Below, in pieces: positions 1-9,393 of a stretch of 64,000 nucleotides of DNA. This stretch comes from Tumebacillus_A lipolyticus. Lineage in GTDB: Bacteria > Bacillota > Bacilli > Tumebacillales > Tumebacillaceae. The first letter of the stretch is position 1. Each line of letters begins with the position of its first letter. The notes under the pieces are model-generated. The model was not told where the DNA came from. It saw nothing but the letters and a program-made list of their open reading frames with translations, and searched no databases. The stretch spans positions 62,001-126,000 of the forward strand of contig NZ_JBHUIO010000008.1 of NCBI RefSeq assembly GCF_042682745.1, written 5' to 3'. A program made the translations under genes and the position numbers.

Positions 1-231
1 ACCGAGCACCGTCACGGTGACGCGATCATCCTTGGCGATGTTGAGCAACAGCTTGGATCGTCCGTCGATCGCCAAGCGCAAGGTGGTCGAGTCGGTGGCG
101 AGCACCCACGAAATGCAGAGGATATTGGGTGAACCATTTTCCGCATCGATCGAAGCGAGCGTAACGATGCGCTCTCCTTGCAGAAAATTCACCAGATTCT
201 CATCGAGTTGGTTTGATACTTGTTCAGCCAT
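1..231 (-). CDS. Pyridoxamine 5'-phosphate oxidase-like FMN-binding protein (C-terminus cut off by window edge)
   Basis: The minus strand opens at an ATG at 229-231 and stays open to the window edge, giving the first 77 residues (start MAEQVSNQLDENLVNFLQGE). The pattern of an N-terminal helix, then ERIVTLASIDAENGSPN, then a strand ending SWVLA and TTLRLAIDGRSKLLLNI, is that of the FMN-binding split-barrel (PPOX) family. These are usually small flavoproteins of about 140-160 residues, so roughly half is missing. A purine-rich GAAAGGGG sits upstream of the start. An extended -10 lies about 60 bases further upstream. The substrate cannot be deduced from this half. Confidence 0.6.
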   Translation of the reverse strand, partial: MAEQVSNQLDENLVNFLQGERIVTLASIDAENGSPNILCISWVLATDSTTLRLAIDGRSKLLLNIAKDDRVTVTVLG

Positions 232-286
232 CCCAAAAGCGCCCCTTTCCTCTCACAGCTGGTGTTGCCAAGACTTTCTATAAGTC

Positions 287-295
287 ATTATAGCA
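287..295 (-). promoter_or_regulatory. Extended -10 promoter element for the FMN-binding protein gene
   Basis: On the minus strand the sequence reads TGCTATAAT, a perfect extended -10 (TGnTATAAT), about 55 bases before the ATG at 231. No good -35 hexamer is visible, as is common for extended -10 promoters. Confidence 0.5.
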
Positions 296-416
296 CCTTT
301 TGTCTTTTCCCATACGTGGGTGAACAGAATCTGTCACGAATAGGAAGTGCGCTCGACTCACATTCTAACGGGTGGAACGAAGCGACCTTCGATTCCATCC
401 CAAAGGAGGTATTGCG

Positions 417-575
417 GTGCATACCACGCATTCTCGCATCGATGACATCGTCCCGTGTTGGAACGAGGATCCGGTGGCGGCGAACCATCTCGCGGAAGAG
501 GATTGGCTTGAGGCGGGTCGTCAACGAGCAAAAGAGGCAGTACCTCTTGTCAGTATGGACGAACAAATGGCTTGA
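417..575 (+). CDS. Small acidic protein of unknown function (52 aa)
   Basis: A GTG start at 417 is preceded by an essentially perfect ribosome-binding site (AAAGGAGGT) seven bases upstream. That is why this start is chosen over the in-frame GTG at 372. The product is 52 residues, acidic and soluble, with a single Cys in a PCWNEDP segment and no membrane segment. It ends just before a strong bidirectional terminator shared with the convergent DUF1450 gene. I do not recognise the family. The ribosome-binding site and the terminator are the arguments for a real gene. Confidence 0.5.
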   Translation: MHTTHSRIDDIVPCWNEDPVAANHLAEEDWLEAGRQRAKEAVPLVSMDEQMA

Positions 576-601
576 GCGTCGTCACAGGTTCACAGCGACA
601 G

Positions 602-636
602 AAAAAGACCCTGACAGTTTATGTCAGGGTCTTTTT
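602..636. terminator. Bidirectional rho-independent terminator
   Basis: AAAAAGACCCTGACA, a five-base loop, then TGTCAGGGTCTTTTT form a perfect stem with A and T tracts on both sides, so it can end transcription from both directions. The stop codon of the DUF1450 gene (619-621) lies in the loop, so the terminator overlaps that gene's last codons. Confidence 0.85.
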
Positions 637-848
637 CGCCAGACAGGCGCGCAGCTTCTCTTCAAATTCTTGCAGATCATCGCCTGCGACCAGCTCATCC
701 ATCACAAAGGCGAACGGTCGTGCGGCACACTCTCCACAATTGGTGAGACAACCATAGCGCGAGACGATCCACTCCGGGTGTTCTTCACGCAGCTTCAAAA
801 AGAGCTCCTGCGTGAAGGACATTAAGTTCCCATTGCAAAAGTCGAGCC

Positions 849-870
<22 letters not shown>
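619..870 (-). CDS. DUF1450 family protein (YuzB-like)
   Basis: This 83-residue protein contains LDFCNGNL near the N-terminus and SRYGCLTNCGECAARPFAFV in the middle. The one plus three Cys arrangement (FC; GCLxxCGxCA) is characteristic of the DUF1450/YuzB family in Bacillota. The four conserved Cys could bind a metal or an Fe-S centre; that is inference. The start overlaps the end of typA by 22 bases, with GGAGAAG just before the ATG, which implies translational coupling and cotranscription with typA. No reaction is known for the family. Confidence 0.75.
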
Positions 871-2687
<1,817 letters not shown>

Positions 2688-2775
2688 AAATTCCTCCTAC
2701 ATAATAGCCTGCATACAGAAACGCCTTTCCCATTCTGCCACAGAATTTAAATTCGTGCCACTACAAATCCATCAG

Positions 2776-2820
2776 AAAAAGACAGCTGGGGCATTAGATA
2801 GTCTTAGCCCCAAGCCGTCT
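2776..2820 (-). terminator. Rho-independent terminator of the mod operon, embedded in the 3' end of modB
   Basis: On the minus strand AGACGGCTTGGGGC pairs with GCCCCAGCTGTCT across a 14-base loop and is followed by TTTTT. The stem includes the last codons and the stop of modB. This implies the mod transcript ends here and that typA is a separate unit. Confidence 0.75.
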
Positions 2821-3450
2821 TATCAACCACATCATCAGAAAGGAAAAGAGAAACAGGCAGAGCACCCAGGCGTAGGCGAGCTGATTTTCACCGCTTTCGA
2901 CCGCATTGTAGATGCCGAGTGGCAATGTTTGCGTCCGCCCCGGGATGTTGCCTGCGACCATCAGCGTTGCGCCAAATTCGCCCAACGCGCGCAAAAAGCT
3001 GAGCAGGATGCCAGAGAGAAGAGCTGGCCATGCGAGGGGTAGCGTCACATGCCAAAGCACCTGCCAACCGTTTGCCCCAAACGTTGTCGCGATCGCCTCC
3101 ATCTCCTCATCGATCAGCTCAAAGCCAAGCTTGGCCGCTTGATACATCAAGGGGAACGAGACGACCGCACCTGCGATCACCGCCGCATACCACGTAAACA
3201 GCAGGCCCCCGCTGTCGGGCATCCATCGACCGATCCCCGAGCTGCCCAGCAGCACCAACAGACCGAAGCCGACGACGGTCGGCGGCATCACCATCGGCAG
3301 GAGCAGGAGCGACTCGATCATCGATTTGCCCCGAAACTGCTTGCGCGCCATCCACTTTCCGGCAAGAGTTCCGAGCAGCACGGTGAGCAGGGTGGAGCAT
3401 CCGGCCACCTGCAGCGAGAGCCAGACTGGCGACCAGAACGAATCCCCCAT
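2794..3450 (-). CDS. modB: Molybdate ABC transporter permease ModB
   Basis: This 218-residue inner-membrane permease has about five hydrophobic segments. The cytoplasmic EAA loop that contacts the ATPase is visible as EAIATTFGANGWQVLWHVTLPLA-like sequence around residues 135-160. The FLRALGEFGATLMVAGNIPG segment is a strong ModB/CysT-type signature, and the C-terminus is basic. It starts four bases after modA ends, so the two form one operon. No modC ATPase gene follows; the transcript appears to stop in a terminator at the modB end. Confidence 0.93.
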   Translation of the reverse strand: MGDSFWSPVWLSLQVAGCSTLLTVLLGTLAGKWMARKQFRGKSMIESLLLLPMVMPPTVVGFGLLVLLGSSGIGRWMPDSGGLLFTWYAAVIAGAVVSFPLMYQAAKLGFELIDEEMEAIATTFGANGWQVLWHVTLPLAWPALLSGILLSFLRALGEFGATLMVAGNIPGRTQTLPLGIYNAVESGENQLAYAWVLCLFLFSFLMMWLIRRLGAKTI

Positions 3451-3454
3451 CTTT

Positions 3455-4237
3455 CTACTTGGTCTCCTCGATCGCGAATCCAGCTTTTTTCAGCACTTCT
3501 TGCGCATGAGGCTTGCTGAGGTATTCGAGCAGTTGTTTCGCCTGATCCTGATGCTTGCTGTTCTTCAGCACAGCCAGCGGGTAGACGATCGGGGAATGCG
3601 AATCTTTCTCTGCCGTCGCGACGATCTTCACCTTACCGGAGGTGAGCGCGTCGGAGCGGTAGACCAGCCCCGCATCCACATCGCCGCGCTCCACATAGGT
3701 GAGCACCTGTTTGACATCTTTGCCAAACACCGCTTTCGGCTGAACAGCCTCCCATGCCTGATAGAAGGTGAGCGCCTCCTGAGCATATTTGCCGGCCGGA
3801 ACAGTCTCCGGCGTACCCAGCCCGATCTTTTTCACATCGGGGGTGGCGAGGTCGGGGAATGCTTTCAATTTCAGCTCTTTGTCAGCAGGCACGATCAGCA
3901 CAAACTGATTGACTGCCGCATCGCGCCTCGTCCCTTCCAACAACAGACTCTGTTTTTCCAGCGCGTCCATCTGCCCCTTGCCAGCCGACCAGAACAGATC
4001 GGCCGGAGCACCTTGCTCGATCTGCTTCTGCAGCGTGCCTGACGCGCCCAGATTGATCGAGATCGTCACGTTTTGGTGCTCCGCTTCAAAATCTTTCTTG
4101 ATCTCCTGCAGCGGCTCTGCCAGGCTGGCAGCCGCCGAGAGGAGAATTTCCACCTTCTCCGGTGCAGCCTCCGGGGACGAGCAGCCCCAGGCGAACAGTG
4201 CGGTGAGCAAAAAGAAAAGCAATGATTTTTTCATCAT
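3455..4237 (-). CDS. modA: Molybdate-binding lipoprotein ModA
   Basis: This 260-residue extracytoplasmic solute-binding protein has an N-terminal signal ending in a lipobox (FAWGCSS, Cys19), so it is predicted to be membrane anchored. The motifs LSAAASLAEPLQEI and NLGASGTLQKQIEQGAPADLFWSA carry the oxyanion-binding Ser residues typical of ModA. GLVYRSDA and YPLAVLKNS are further family segments. It delivers molybdate or tungstate to ModB. A GAGGAG sequence precedes the two adjacent ATG codons, and a sigma-A-type promoter lies about 40 bases upstream. Confidence 0.94.
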   Translation of the reverse strand: MMKKSLLFFLLTALFAWGCSSPEAAPEKVEILLSAAASLAEPLQEIKKDFEAEHQNVTISINLGASGTLQKQIEQGAPADLFWSAGKGQMDALEKQSLLLEGTRRDAAVNQFVLIVPADKELKLKAFPDLATPDVKKIGLGTPETVPAGKYAQEALTFYQAWEAVQPKAVFGKDVKQVLTYVERGDVDAGLVYRSDALTSGKVKIVATAEKDSHSPIVYPLAVLKNSKHQDQAKQLLEYLSKPHAQEVLKKAGFAIEETK

Positions 4238-4276
4238 GTCAGACAGACACTCCTCGCTCGGTCGTTTGCTAGTCTG

Positions 4277-4305
4277 ATCTTACCAAGTGATACCAATGTA
4301 GGCAA
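4277..4305 (-). promoter_or_regulatory. Sigma-A-type promoter for modAB
   Basis: On the minus strand TTGCCT (4300-4305) is followed after exactly 17 bases by TAAGAT (4277-4282), about 40 bases upstream of the modA start. The -10 is a weak match, as is common for regulated promoters. I did not find a clear ModE-type palindrome. Confidence 0.5.
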
Positions 4306-4465
4306 CAGGCTGTGCGCTCCTGCAGCTCGCAGGTACGCTCGCGATTTTGCATAAGATGTGCGTCGCATCGCTGCTCATGCAACCCCGTCTCGCCTGCAGG
4401 CGCTAGGAAATCGCACCGCTCTGTCGGCGGGCACGCGATCCGCTCAGATGCTCACATGCTCCTGT

Positions 4466-6403
4466 TCACTCTTCAGATGCCAACCATGCTGCCAAAGCAT
4501 CTTCCAGCTTCGCCTGCACGCTGTCTCGCTCAGCGCAAAGCTCGTTCAGCTTACTTGCATCGGAGCTGATCGACGGGTCGAGCAGCGCCTGCTCAAGCTC
4601 GTTCAACTCCGCTTCCAGCGAGATGACCTGCTCCTCCAGCTGCGCTTTTCGATAGGGGTTGACCTTTTTCAGCTGCTTCGATTCGGTCAGACTGCTCTCC
4701 CGCTCCTGCTGAGCTGTTGGGACTGCCGGCGGCTCTGGCACAGACAGAGGTCGCTCAGGCACGGACAGCGACCGCTCCGCCACCTTTTCCTTGTAAAAGT
4801 CGAAATCGCCAAGATAGCGCGTGAGACTGCCGCCTTCCAGCGCCCAGATCTTGTGGGCGAGACGGTTGATAAAATAGCGATCGTGCGAGATCACCAAGAG
4901 CGTGCCGGGGAAATCGTCCAACGCCTCTTCCAGCGCCTCTCGCGATACGATATCAAGGTGGTTGGTCGGCTCATCGAGCAGGAGCAGATTGGGCTTTTGA
5001 AACATCAGCAGCGCCAACCGCAAGCGGCTCCACTCGCCGCCCGACAGGTTTTTGACCTGACGAAACACGTCTGGCCCATAGAACAGGAACCTCGCGAGCT
5101 GCCCCCGCGCCTGCCCCTCTTCCATCCTGACCGCCTCTTTGAAGAACTGCAAGACGCTCTTCGCTTCCTCTTTTGGCGCTTCCTCCTGAGCGAGATAGCC
5201 CACTTCCACCCGCGCTCCCAAGCGGACAAGGCCGGAGCTCGGCGCCTCAAGGCCGAGAATCATCTTGAACAGCGTGCTCTTTCCCGCTCCGTTGTCACCG
5301 ATCAGAAACACCCGTTCCCCATAGGCCAGCACATCGTTCACACCGGCAAAGAGCGTCCGTTCGCCGAACGCCTTCTCCGCCTCTTCCAGCAGCACGACCT
5401 GCTGACCGGAGCGGTCTTTCATCTGCCAGCTCAGTTCCATCGCCTCTTGTTCCAGCTTCGGGCGCTTCAATTTCTCCATCCGGTCGAGCGCCTTCTGCAT
5501 CGAAGCGGCTCGACGGTGAAACTTGGGGTTTTGCGGGTTGCGGCGTCCCCATTCGATCAGTTGCTTGATCGTCTCCTGCATCTTCTTGATCTTCTTCTGC
5601 TGCTCCTGATAGTCGGCAAACTCGTTGAGCAGCCGCGCTTCCTTCTCCTGCTGGTACCCGCTGTAATCGGTGTGATAGGTGAACGCTTCACCATCTTCGA
5701 TCTCGATCACCTTGGTGACCACCTTGTCAAGAAAATAGCGGTCATGGGAGATGGCGATGATCGTGCCCTGATAGTCGCGCAGATAGCCTTCCAGCCACTC
5801 GATCGCCTTCATGTCCAGATGGTTGGTCGGCTCATCGAGCATCAGCAGGTCCGGCTGTTCCAGCAAGAGCGCCGCCAGCCCGATCTTGGTCTTTTCTCCG
5901 CCCGACAGCGAGGCAAAGGGGCGCTGCAGCTGCTCTTTCGGCACGCGCAGCCCCTCGACCACTCGATCGATGTTCGCTTCCATCTCGTATCCGCCCTCGC
6001 GCTCAAACTGCTCCCGCAGGCGGTCGTACTCTGCTAACACCGCCTCCAGCTTGGCGGCCTGTTCGTAGATCGCCGGGTCGGCCATCGCCTTTTCCAGCTC
6101 CCCGATCTGGCTCTGACACTCGCGCAACCCTGCATAGCCGCGAGCGATCACATCGTAGACGGTCGTGCGATCTCCATAGTCGGGAATCTGTGACAGCGTC
6201 CCGATCTTCGTTCCTTTGCGGATATGAATCTGTCCGCCATCTTGCGCCTGCTCGCCGCTGATCAGCTTGAACAGCGTGGTCTTCCCTTCTCCGTTTCGTC
6301 CGATCAAGCCGACGCGCTCACGCTGTCTGATCTCCAGCGTGATATCAGCAAATACCAAATTGGCACCATAATATTTTTGAACGTGTTGTACGCTTACCAT
6401 CAT
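4466..6403 (-). CDS. ABC-F family ATPase (ribosome-associated, possible antibiotic resistance or translation factor)
   Basis: About 645 residues with two ATP-binding cassettes and no membrane segments, as in ABC-F proteins. The first cassette has GRNGEGKTTL and LSGGEKTK, the second GDNGAGKSTL and LSGGEWSRLR. Each has a LLMLDEPTNHLD-type Walker B. A charged interdomain linker (around WGRRNPQNPKFHRRAASMQK) would reach toward the ribosomal P site. A coiled-coil C-terminal extension follows a Pro/Ser-rich stretch. The start is one of two adjacent ATGs (6403 or 6400) behind GAAGGAGGAAG; longer in-frame starts would run through a terminator hairpin. The leader carries a small ORF and that hairpin, as in inducible ABC-F genes. 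The subfamily cannot be fixed by eye. Confidence 0.9.
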   Translation of the reverse strand: MMVSVQHVQKYYGANLVFADITLEIRQRERVGLIGRNGEGKTTLFKLISGEQAQDGGQIHIRKGTKIGTLSQIPDYGDRTTVYDVIARGYAGLRECQSQIGELEKAMADPAIYEQAAKLEAVLAEYDRLREQFEREGGYEMEANIDRVVEGLRVPKEQLQRPFASLSGGEKTKIGLAALLLEQPDLLMLDEPTNHLDMKAIEWLEGYLRDYQGTIIAISHDRYFLDKVVTKVIEIEDGEAFTYHTDYSGYQQEKEARLLNEFADYQEQQKKIKKMQETIKQLIEWGRRNPQNPKFHRRAASMQKALDRMEKLKRPKLEQEAMELSWQMKDRSGQQVVLLEEAEKAFGERTLFAGVNDVLAYGERVFLIGDNGAGKSTLFKMILGLEAPSSGLVRLGARVEVGYLAQEEAPKEEAKSVLQFFKEAVRMEEGQARGQLARFLFYGPDVFRQVKNLSGGEWSRLRLALLMFQKPNLLLLDEPTNHLDIVSREALEEALDDFPGTLLVISHDRYFINRLAHKIWALEGGSLTRYLGDFDFYKEKVAERSLSVPERPLSVPEPPAVPTAQQERESSLTESKQLKKVNPYRKAQLEEQVISLEAELNELEQALLDPSISSDASKLNELCAERDSVQAKLEDALAAWLASEE

Positions 6404-6449
6404 CTCAAACTTCCTCCTTCGGGTGATGCTCCTCCCCGAACGAACAAGC

Positions 6450-6480
6450 AAAAGGCCGCAGGGAAATTCCCCGCGGCCTT
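6450..6480 (-). terminator. Terminator or attenuator hairpin in the ABC-F leader
   Basis: On the minus strand AAGGCCGCGGGG, a short AATTT loop region, then CCCTGCGGCCTTTTG forms a strong intrinsic terminator between the small ORF (ends 6513) and the ABC-F start (6403). Because a good promoter lies upstream of both, read-through here would decide ABC-F expression. Confidence 0.75.
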
Positions 6481-6512
6481 CGTCATACCATCCGTTGTGG
6501 TCAAGGCAGGAG

Positions 6513-6647
6513 TCATTTCTCAATTTGATCAACAATCGTTTTGTTAAAAATGGGCAGACTGATCCCGTGAATCGTCACATCCGCAAATTTGCCAAACATT
6601 GCACGTGGCAATTGGCTCAAACGATCGTTGATGAACAGAGTATTCAT
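6513..6647 (-). CDS. Small ORF (44 aa) in the ABC-F leader, possible leader peptide
   Basis: An ATG at 6645-6647 behind AAAGGGGGTGAAGG opens a 44-codon frame (start MNTLFINDRLSQLPRAMFGK, end TIVDQIEK) ending in TGA. It lies between a consensus-like promoter and the hairpin before the ABC-F gene. It could be an independent small protein, or a leader ORF whose translation senses ribosome-targeting drugs and controls the hairpin. Its length is greater than that of typical leader peptides, so both readings remain open. I do not recognise a family. Confidence 0.45.
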   Translation of the reverse strand: MNTLFINDRLSQLPRAMFGKFADVTIHGISLPIFNKTIVDQIEK

Positions 6648-6682
6648 CCTACCTTCACCCCCTTTACAAAATAGATACGATC

Positions 6683-6711
6683 AGTATACTCCATACTTTT
6701 CCGTTTGACAA
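6683..6711 (-). promoter_or_regulatory. Strong sigma-A promoter for the small ORF and ABC-F gene
   Basis: On the minus strand TTGTCA (6706-6711), 17 bases, TATACT (6683-6688). Spacing is ideal and each hexamer has a single mismatch. Predicted transcription start is near 6676, about 30 bases before the small ORF and about 270 before the ABC-F start. Confidence 0.75.
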
Positions 6712-6726
6712 CGGTGTTTTTGATTT

Positions 6727-7230
6727 TCATTCGGCAGACCGTTCAGCGGCGAGTCGTTTCGCCGCCCGCCTCCGCTTCCAGCTGACCAGCAACAGTCCGA
6801 TCAGCCCCAGGTACAGCCCATAGCGAATCCCTTTGTCGGCCAAATTGAAAATATAGCTCTTGTCGATCGGATTGATAAAGTCGATCACATGGCCATAGAA
6901 CACCCGATCGAATAGATTCCCGATCGCGCCGCCGAGCATCATCCCCAGGCCGAGCTGCAGCACCAGGTTGTTGTCATGCTGCCCTTTTCGCATATACCAG
7001 ATGAGCGCGAGGATCGCCAAGCTGGACACGATGATCAAAAATCCGAGCTGACCGCTGAAAATGCCACCCGCCGCCCCCGGGTTGTAGTAGAGCGTCCAAT
7101 CGTACCAGCCGTCGATGCCCGGCACGCTCTCGCCGACTTGCAGCGTTCGCTCCGCCCATACTTTCGTCACCCGGTCGACAGCGAAGACGAAGCAAGTGGA
7201 GATCCAAAACACCAGCTGGCTTCTGTTCAT
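6727..7230 (-). CDS. lspA: Lipoprotein signal peptidase (signal peptidase II)
   Basis: This 167-residue membrane aspartic protease removes signal peptides from diacylglyceryl-modified prolipoproteins. Four hydrophobic segments are visible. The catalytic Asp motifs are present as GGAIGNLFDRVFYGHVIDFI and FNLADKGIRYG, and YYNPGAAGGIF replaces the usual NxGAAFG-type loop. The length matches the family. The start follows GAGGAGGGG by seven bases. The modA, oppA and gerC lipoproteins in this window would be its substrates. Confidence 0.92.
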   Translation of the reverse strand: MNRSQLVFWISTCFVFAVDRVTKVWAERTLQVGESVPGIDGWYDWTLYYNPGAAGGIFSGQLGFLIIVSSLAILALIWYMRKGQHDNNLVLQLGLGMMLGGAIGNLFDRVFYGHVIDFINPIDKSYIFNLADKGIRYGLYLGLIGLLLVSWKRRRAAKRLAAERSAE

Positions 7231-7263
7231 CCTCTCGCCCCTCCTCTTTGTCGAACCTTTTGC

Positions 7264-7701
7264 TCAGTCCTGTTTCACCATTCGCACATGCCAGATGCCC
7301 GCATCTAAAAACGGCTCTGTTGAGACGGTCGTATACCCGAGCTTCTCATAAAACTTCTCTGCGTGCGTCTGCGCTTCCAAGACGAATTTACAATAGCCTC
7401 GCGAACGCCCGATCTCTTCCAGCTTCTGCATGACGGCCGCCCCATATCCTTTGCCGCGCCCTTCTGCGCGGACGGCGATGCGCTCCAGCTTCCCCGTGTC
7501 TTCCGCATATTGACGAATCCGGCCGGTCGCGATCGGAACGCCGGTCTCATCAAACGCGAGCACGTGGGTCGCCTCATTTTCATGCTCGTCAACTTCGATG
7601 TCCAGAGGTACGCCCTGTTCATGAACAAAGACGATCATCCTGATCTCCAGCGCATGTTGAAATTGTTCTTCTGTCATGATCTGCTCTGTGCGGATTCTCA
7701 T
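7264..7701 (-). CDS. GNAT family N-acetyltransferase (YjcF/ElaA-like)
   Basis: This 145-residue protein starts with ALEIRMIVFVHEQGVPLDIE, typical of the YjcF/ElaA branch. The acetyl-CoA pyrophosphate loop is visible as VRAEGRGKGYGAAVM around residues 78-92, and FYEKLGYTTVSTEPFLDAGI is the usual C-terminal motif. It transfers an acetyl group to an unknown amine. A good GGGAGGAG ribosome-binding site precedes the ATG. It lies between lspA and the terminator of the fix operon. Confidence 0.88.
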   Translation of the reverse strand: MRIRTEQIMTEEQFQHALEIRMIVFVHEQGVPLDIEVDEHENEATHVLAFDETGVPIATGRIRQYAEDTGKLERIAVRAEGRGKGYGAAVMQKLEEIGRSRGYCKFVLEAQTHAEKFYEKLGYTTVSTEPFLDAGIWHVRMVKQD

Positions 7702-7744
7702 CAGATTGGCTCCTCCCTTTTCATACCACTCCTTTCATCTTAAC

Positions 7745-7776
7745 AAAAAGAGCCCTCGCTGGAAACGAGAGCCCCA
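7745..7776 (-). terminator. Terminator of the fixABCX operon
   Basis: On the minus strand GGGCTCTCG, a seven-base loop and CGAGGGCTC pair over nine positions (two G-U in RNA) and are followed by TTTTT. It lies just downstream of the fixX stop. Confidence 0.75.
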
Positions 7777-7792
7777 CTGTTTTCTCCGAACA

Positions 7793-8083
7793 TCAACCGA
7801 ACTTGTAGGTGATGCCATGACCGCCCTTTGGATAGACCCACTCGATGTTGTAGTCGGGACAGCCGAGGCGGCAGGTGCCGCACTCGATGCAGTTTTCAAA
7901 CGCGACCTGCGTGGTCAGATCGCGCCAGGAGTAGACATCTGCCGGACAGAAGTCATTGCACTCCTTCGTCGGACACTTGGCGCACACCTGCTGATCTTTG
8001 ATGATCAGGTGTGAGATGTCGTCCACCTTGTACCGAATCGTATACAGCTTTTCTTCGATCGATGCGCCTTTGTTCTCACTCAT
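7793..8083 (-). CDS. fixX: Ferredoxin-like protein FixX
   Basis: This 96-residue iron-sulfur protein has a CAKCPTKECNDFCP segment followed by CIECGTCRLGCP. The eight Cys are arranged for two [4Fe-4S] clusters, as in electron-bifurcating FixABCX complexes. It would pass electrons from the FixC flavin to quinone or to another acceptor. The start ATG overlaps the fixC stop by four bases (ATGA); the longer upstream in-frame starts lie inside fixC and were rejected. It is the last gene of fixABCX. Confidence 0.92.
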   Translation of the reverse strand: MSENKGASIEEKLYTIRYKVDDISHLIIKDQQVCAKCPTKECNDFCPADVYSWRDLTTQVAFENCIECGTCRLGCPDYNIEWVYPKGGHGITYKFG

Positions 8084-9381
8084 CCGTTGATCGCCCTCCA
8101 TCCTTTCCAGCCCAGCTTGAGCAGATCCCATGTGCCGCCCGCCGTCTGCTTGATATGGTCGATCGCAAAGCGCTGTTTCGACACCTTGCTCTTCCCGTCC
8201 ACCTTGAGCATCTCAAACGCCGCCTCGTTGATCGCCCGCGGAAGTTCGGAGAAGAGCAGCTTCGGGTCGATCTCGTTCAACAGCCCGTGCAGACCTTGAT
8301 ACTTCTTCAGATCTTTGCGGATGAACGATTGAGCGACTTTGCGGTCATACAACGACAGGGATGTTCTGGAAAAGTCGCTCAGCTCTTTGGCTGCGATGAT
8401 CGCCTCAGCAGCAAAGCGGCCGGAGGTCATCGCCAGATTGGTTCCTTCTCGATGGACGAAGTTGACCAACTGCGCCGCGTCGCCGCAGATGACCCAACCG
8501 TCTCCAGACAGTTGGGGCACCGCCTGCAACCCGCCCTCCGGGATCAGGTGACCCGCATATTCCTTCGTCTCCCCGCCTTGTATCAGCTTACGTATCGCCG
8601 GGTGGTTTTTGACCTGCTCCAAGAGGTGATAGGGCTTGACCCTGCTCTTTTTTAGGTCGGACACCATCACGCCGATGCCGAGAGAGATCGACTCTTTGTT
8701 GGTGTAGAGGAAGCCGAGGCCGGTCATTCCCGCTGATGTCTCCCCGGCAAACTCGATCGTCGCCCCTTCATCCCCCTCCAGCCCGAATCGATCGAGAATC
8801 TTCTCTTTGGGCAGGAAGATCTGCTCTTTCACCGCGAGCGATACCTGATCGGGCGCCCACTCTTTATGAATGCCGAGCGACTTGCCAAGCAAGGAGTTCA
8901 CACCATCTGCGATGACCACCACATCTGCGTACAGATCGCCATGCTCGCGGTCTGTGCGCACTCCGACCACCTTGTTGCCTTCGCGAATCAGCTCCAGCGC
9001 GACCGTCTCATAGACGGGCAGAGCACCCGCCTCTACCGCCTTGTTCGCAAACCATTGATCAAACTTGACGCGCATCCCCGTCCAGCAGTTCGCCGGCTCC
9101 TTAAAGCCTTCGTTTCGGTGCCCGAGCTTCGTCACCGAGTCTCTGCCCATGATCCATAAGTTTTGCTCGATGATCTTGCGCTCAAGCGGCGCCTCTTTCC
9201 AAAACTCTGGCACGATATCCTCCAGCTGTTTTCGATAGAGCACGCCGCCAAATACATTTTTCGAACCGGGGAACTCGCCGCGCTCCAAGAGCACGACAGA
9301 CAGTCCTGCCCGCGCCATCGCAAGCGCGGCGGCAGCGCCAGCCGGACCTGCGCCCACGATCACCGCATCAAACTTTTCCAT
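8080..9381 (-). CDS. fixC: FixC, ETF-quinone oxidoreductase-like flavoprotein
   Basis: This 433-residue FAD protein begins with a Rossmann GxGxxG-type motif (DAVIVGAGPAGAAAALAMARAG). It ends its FAD region with GDAAQLVNFVHREGTNLAMTSG, diagnostic for FixC/ETF-QO. It takes electrons from FixAB and hands them to FixX and quinone at the membrane. AGGAGGGG precedes the ATG. It is twelve bases from fixB and overlaps fixX, so the operon is tightly coupled. Confidence 0.93.
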   Translation of the reverse strand: MEKFDAVIVGAGPAGAAAALAMARAGLSVVLLERGEFPGSKNVFGGVLYRKQLEDIVPEFWKEAPLERKIIEQNLWIMGRDSVTKLGHRNEGFKEPANCWTGMRVKFDQWFANKAVEAGALPVYETVALELIREGNKVVGVRTDREHGDLYADVVVIADGVNSLLGKSLGIHKEWAPDQVSLAVKEQIFLPKEKILDRFGLEGDEGATIEFAGETSAGMTGLGFLYTNKESISLGIGVMVSDLKKSRVKPYHLLEQVKNHPAIRKLIQGGETKEYAGHLIPEGGLQAVPQLSGDGWVICGDAAQLVNFVHREGTNLAMTSGRFAAEAIIAAKELSDFSRTSLSLYDRKVAQSFIRKDLKKYQGLHGLLNEIDPKLLFSELPRAINEAAFEMLKVDGKSKVSKQRFAIDHIKQTAGGTWDLLKLGWKGWRAING

Positions 9382-9393
9382 CCGCTTCCCCTC

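Noticed and set aside
4358..6037. Long plus-strand frame opposite the ABC-F gene
   Set aside because: Shadow of the ABC-F coding strand; composition rich in Leu, Arg and Gln with no domain.
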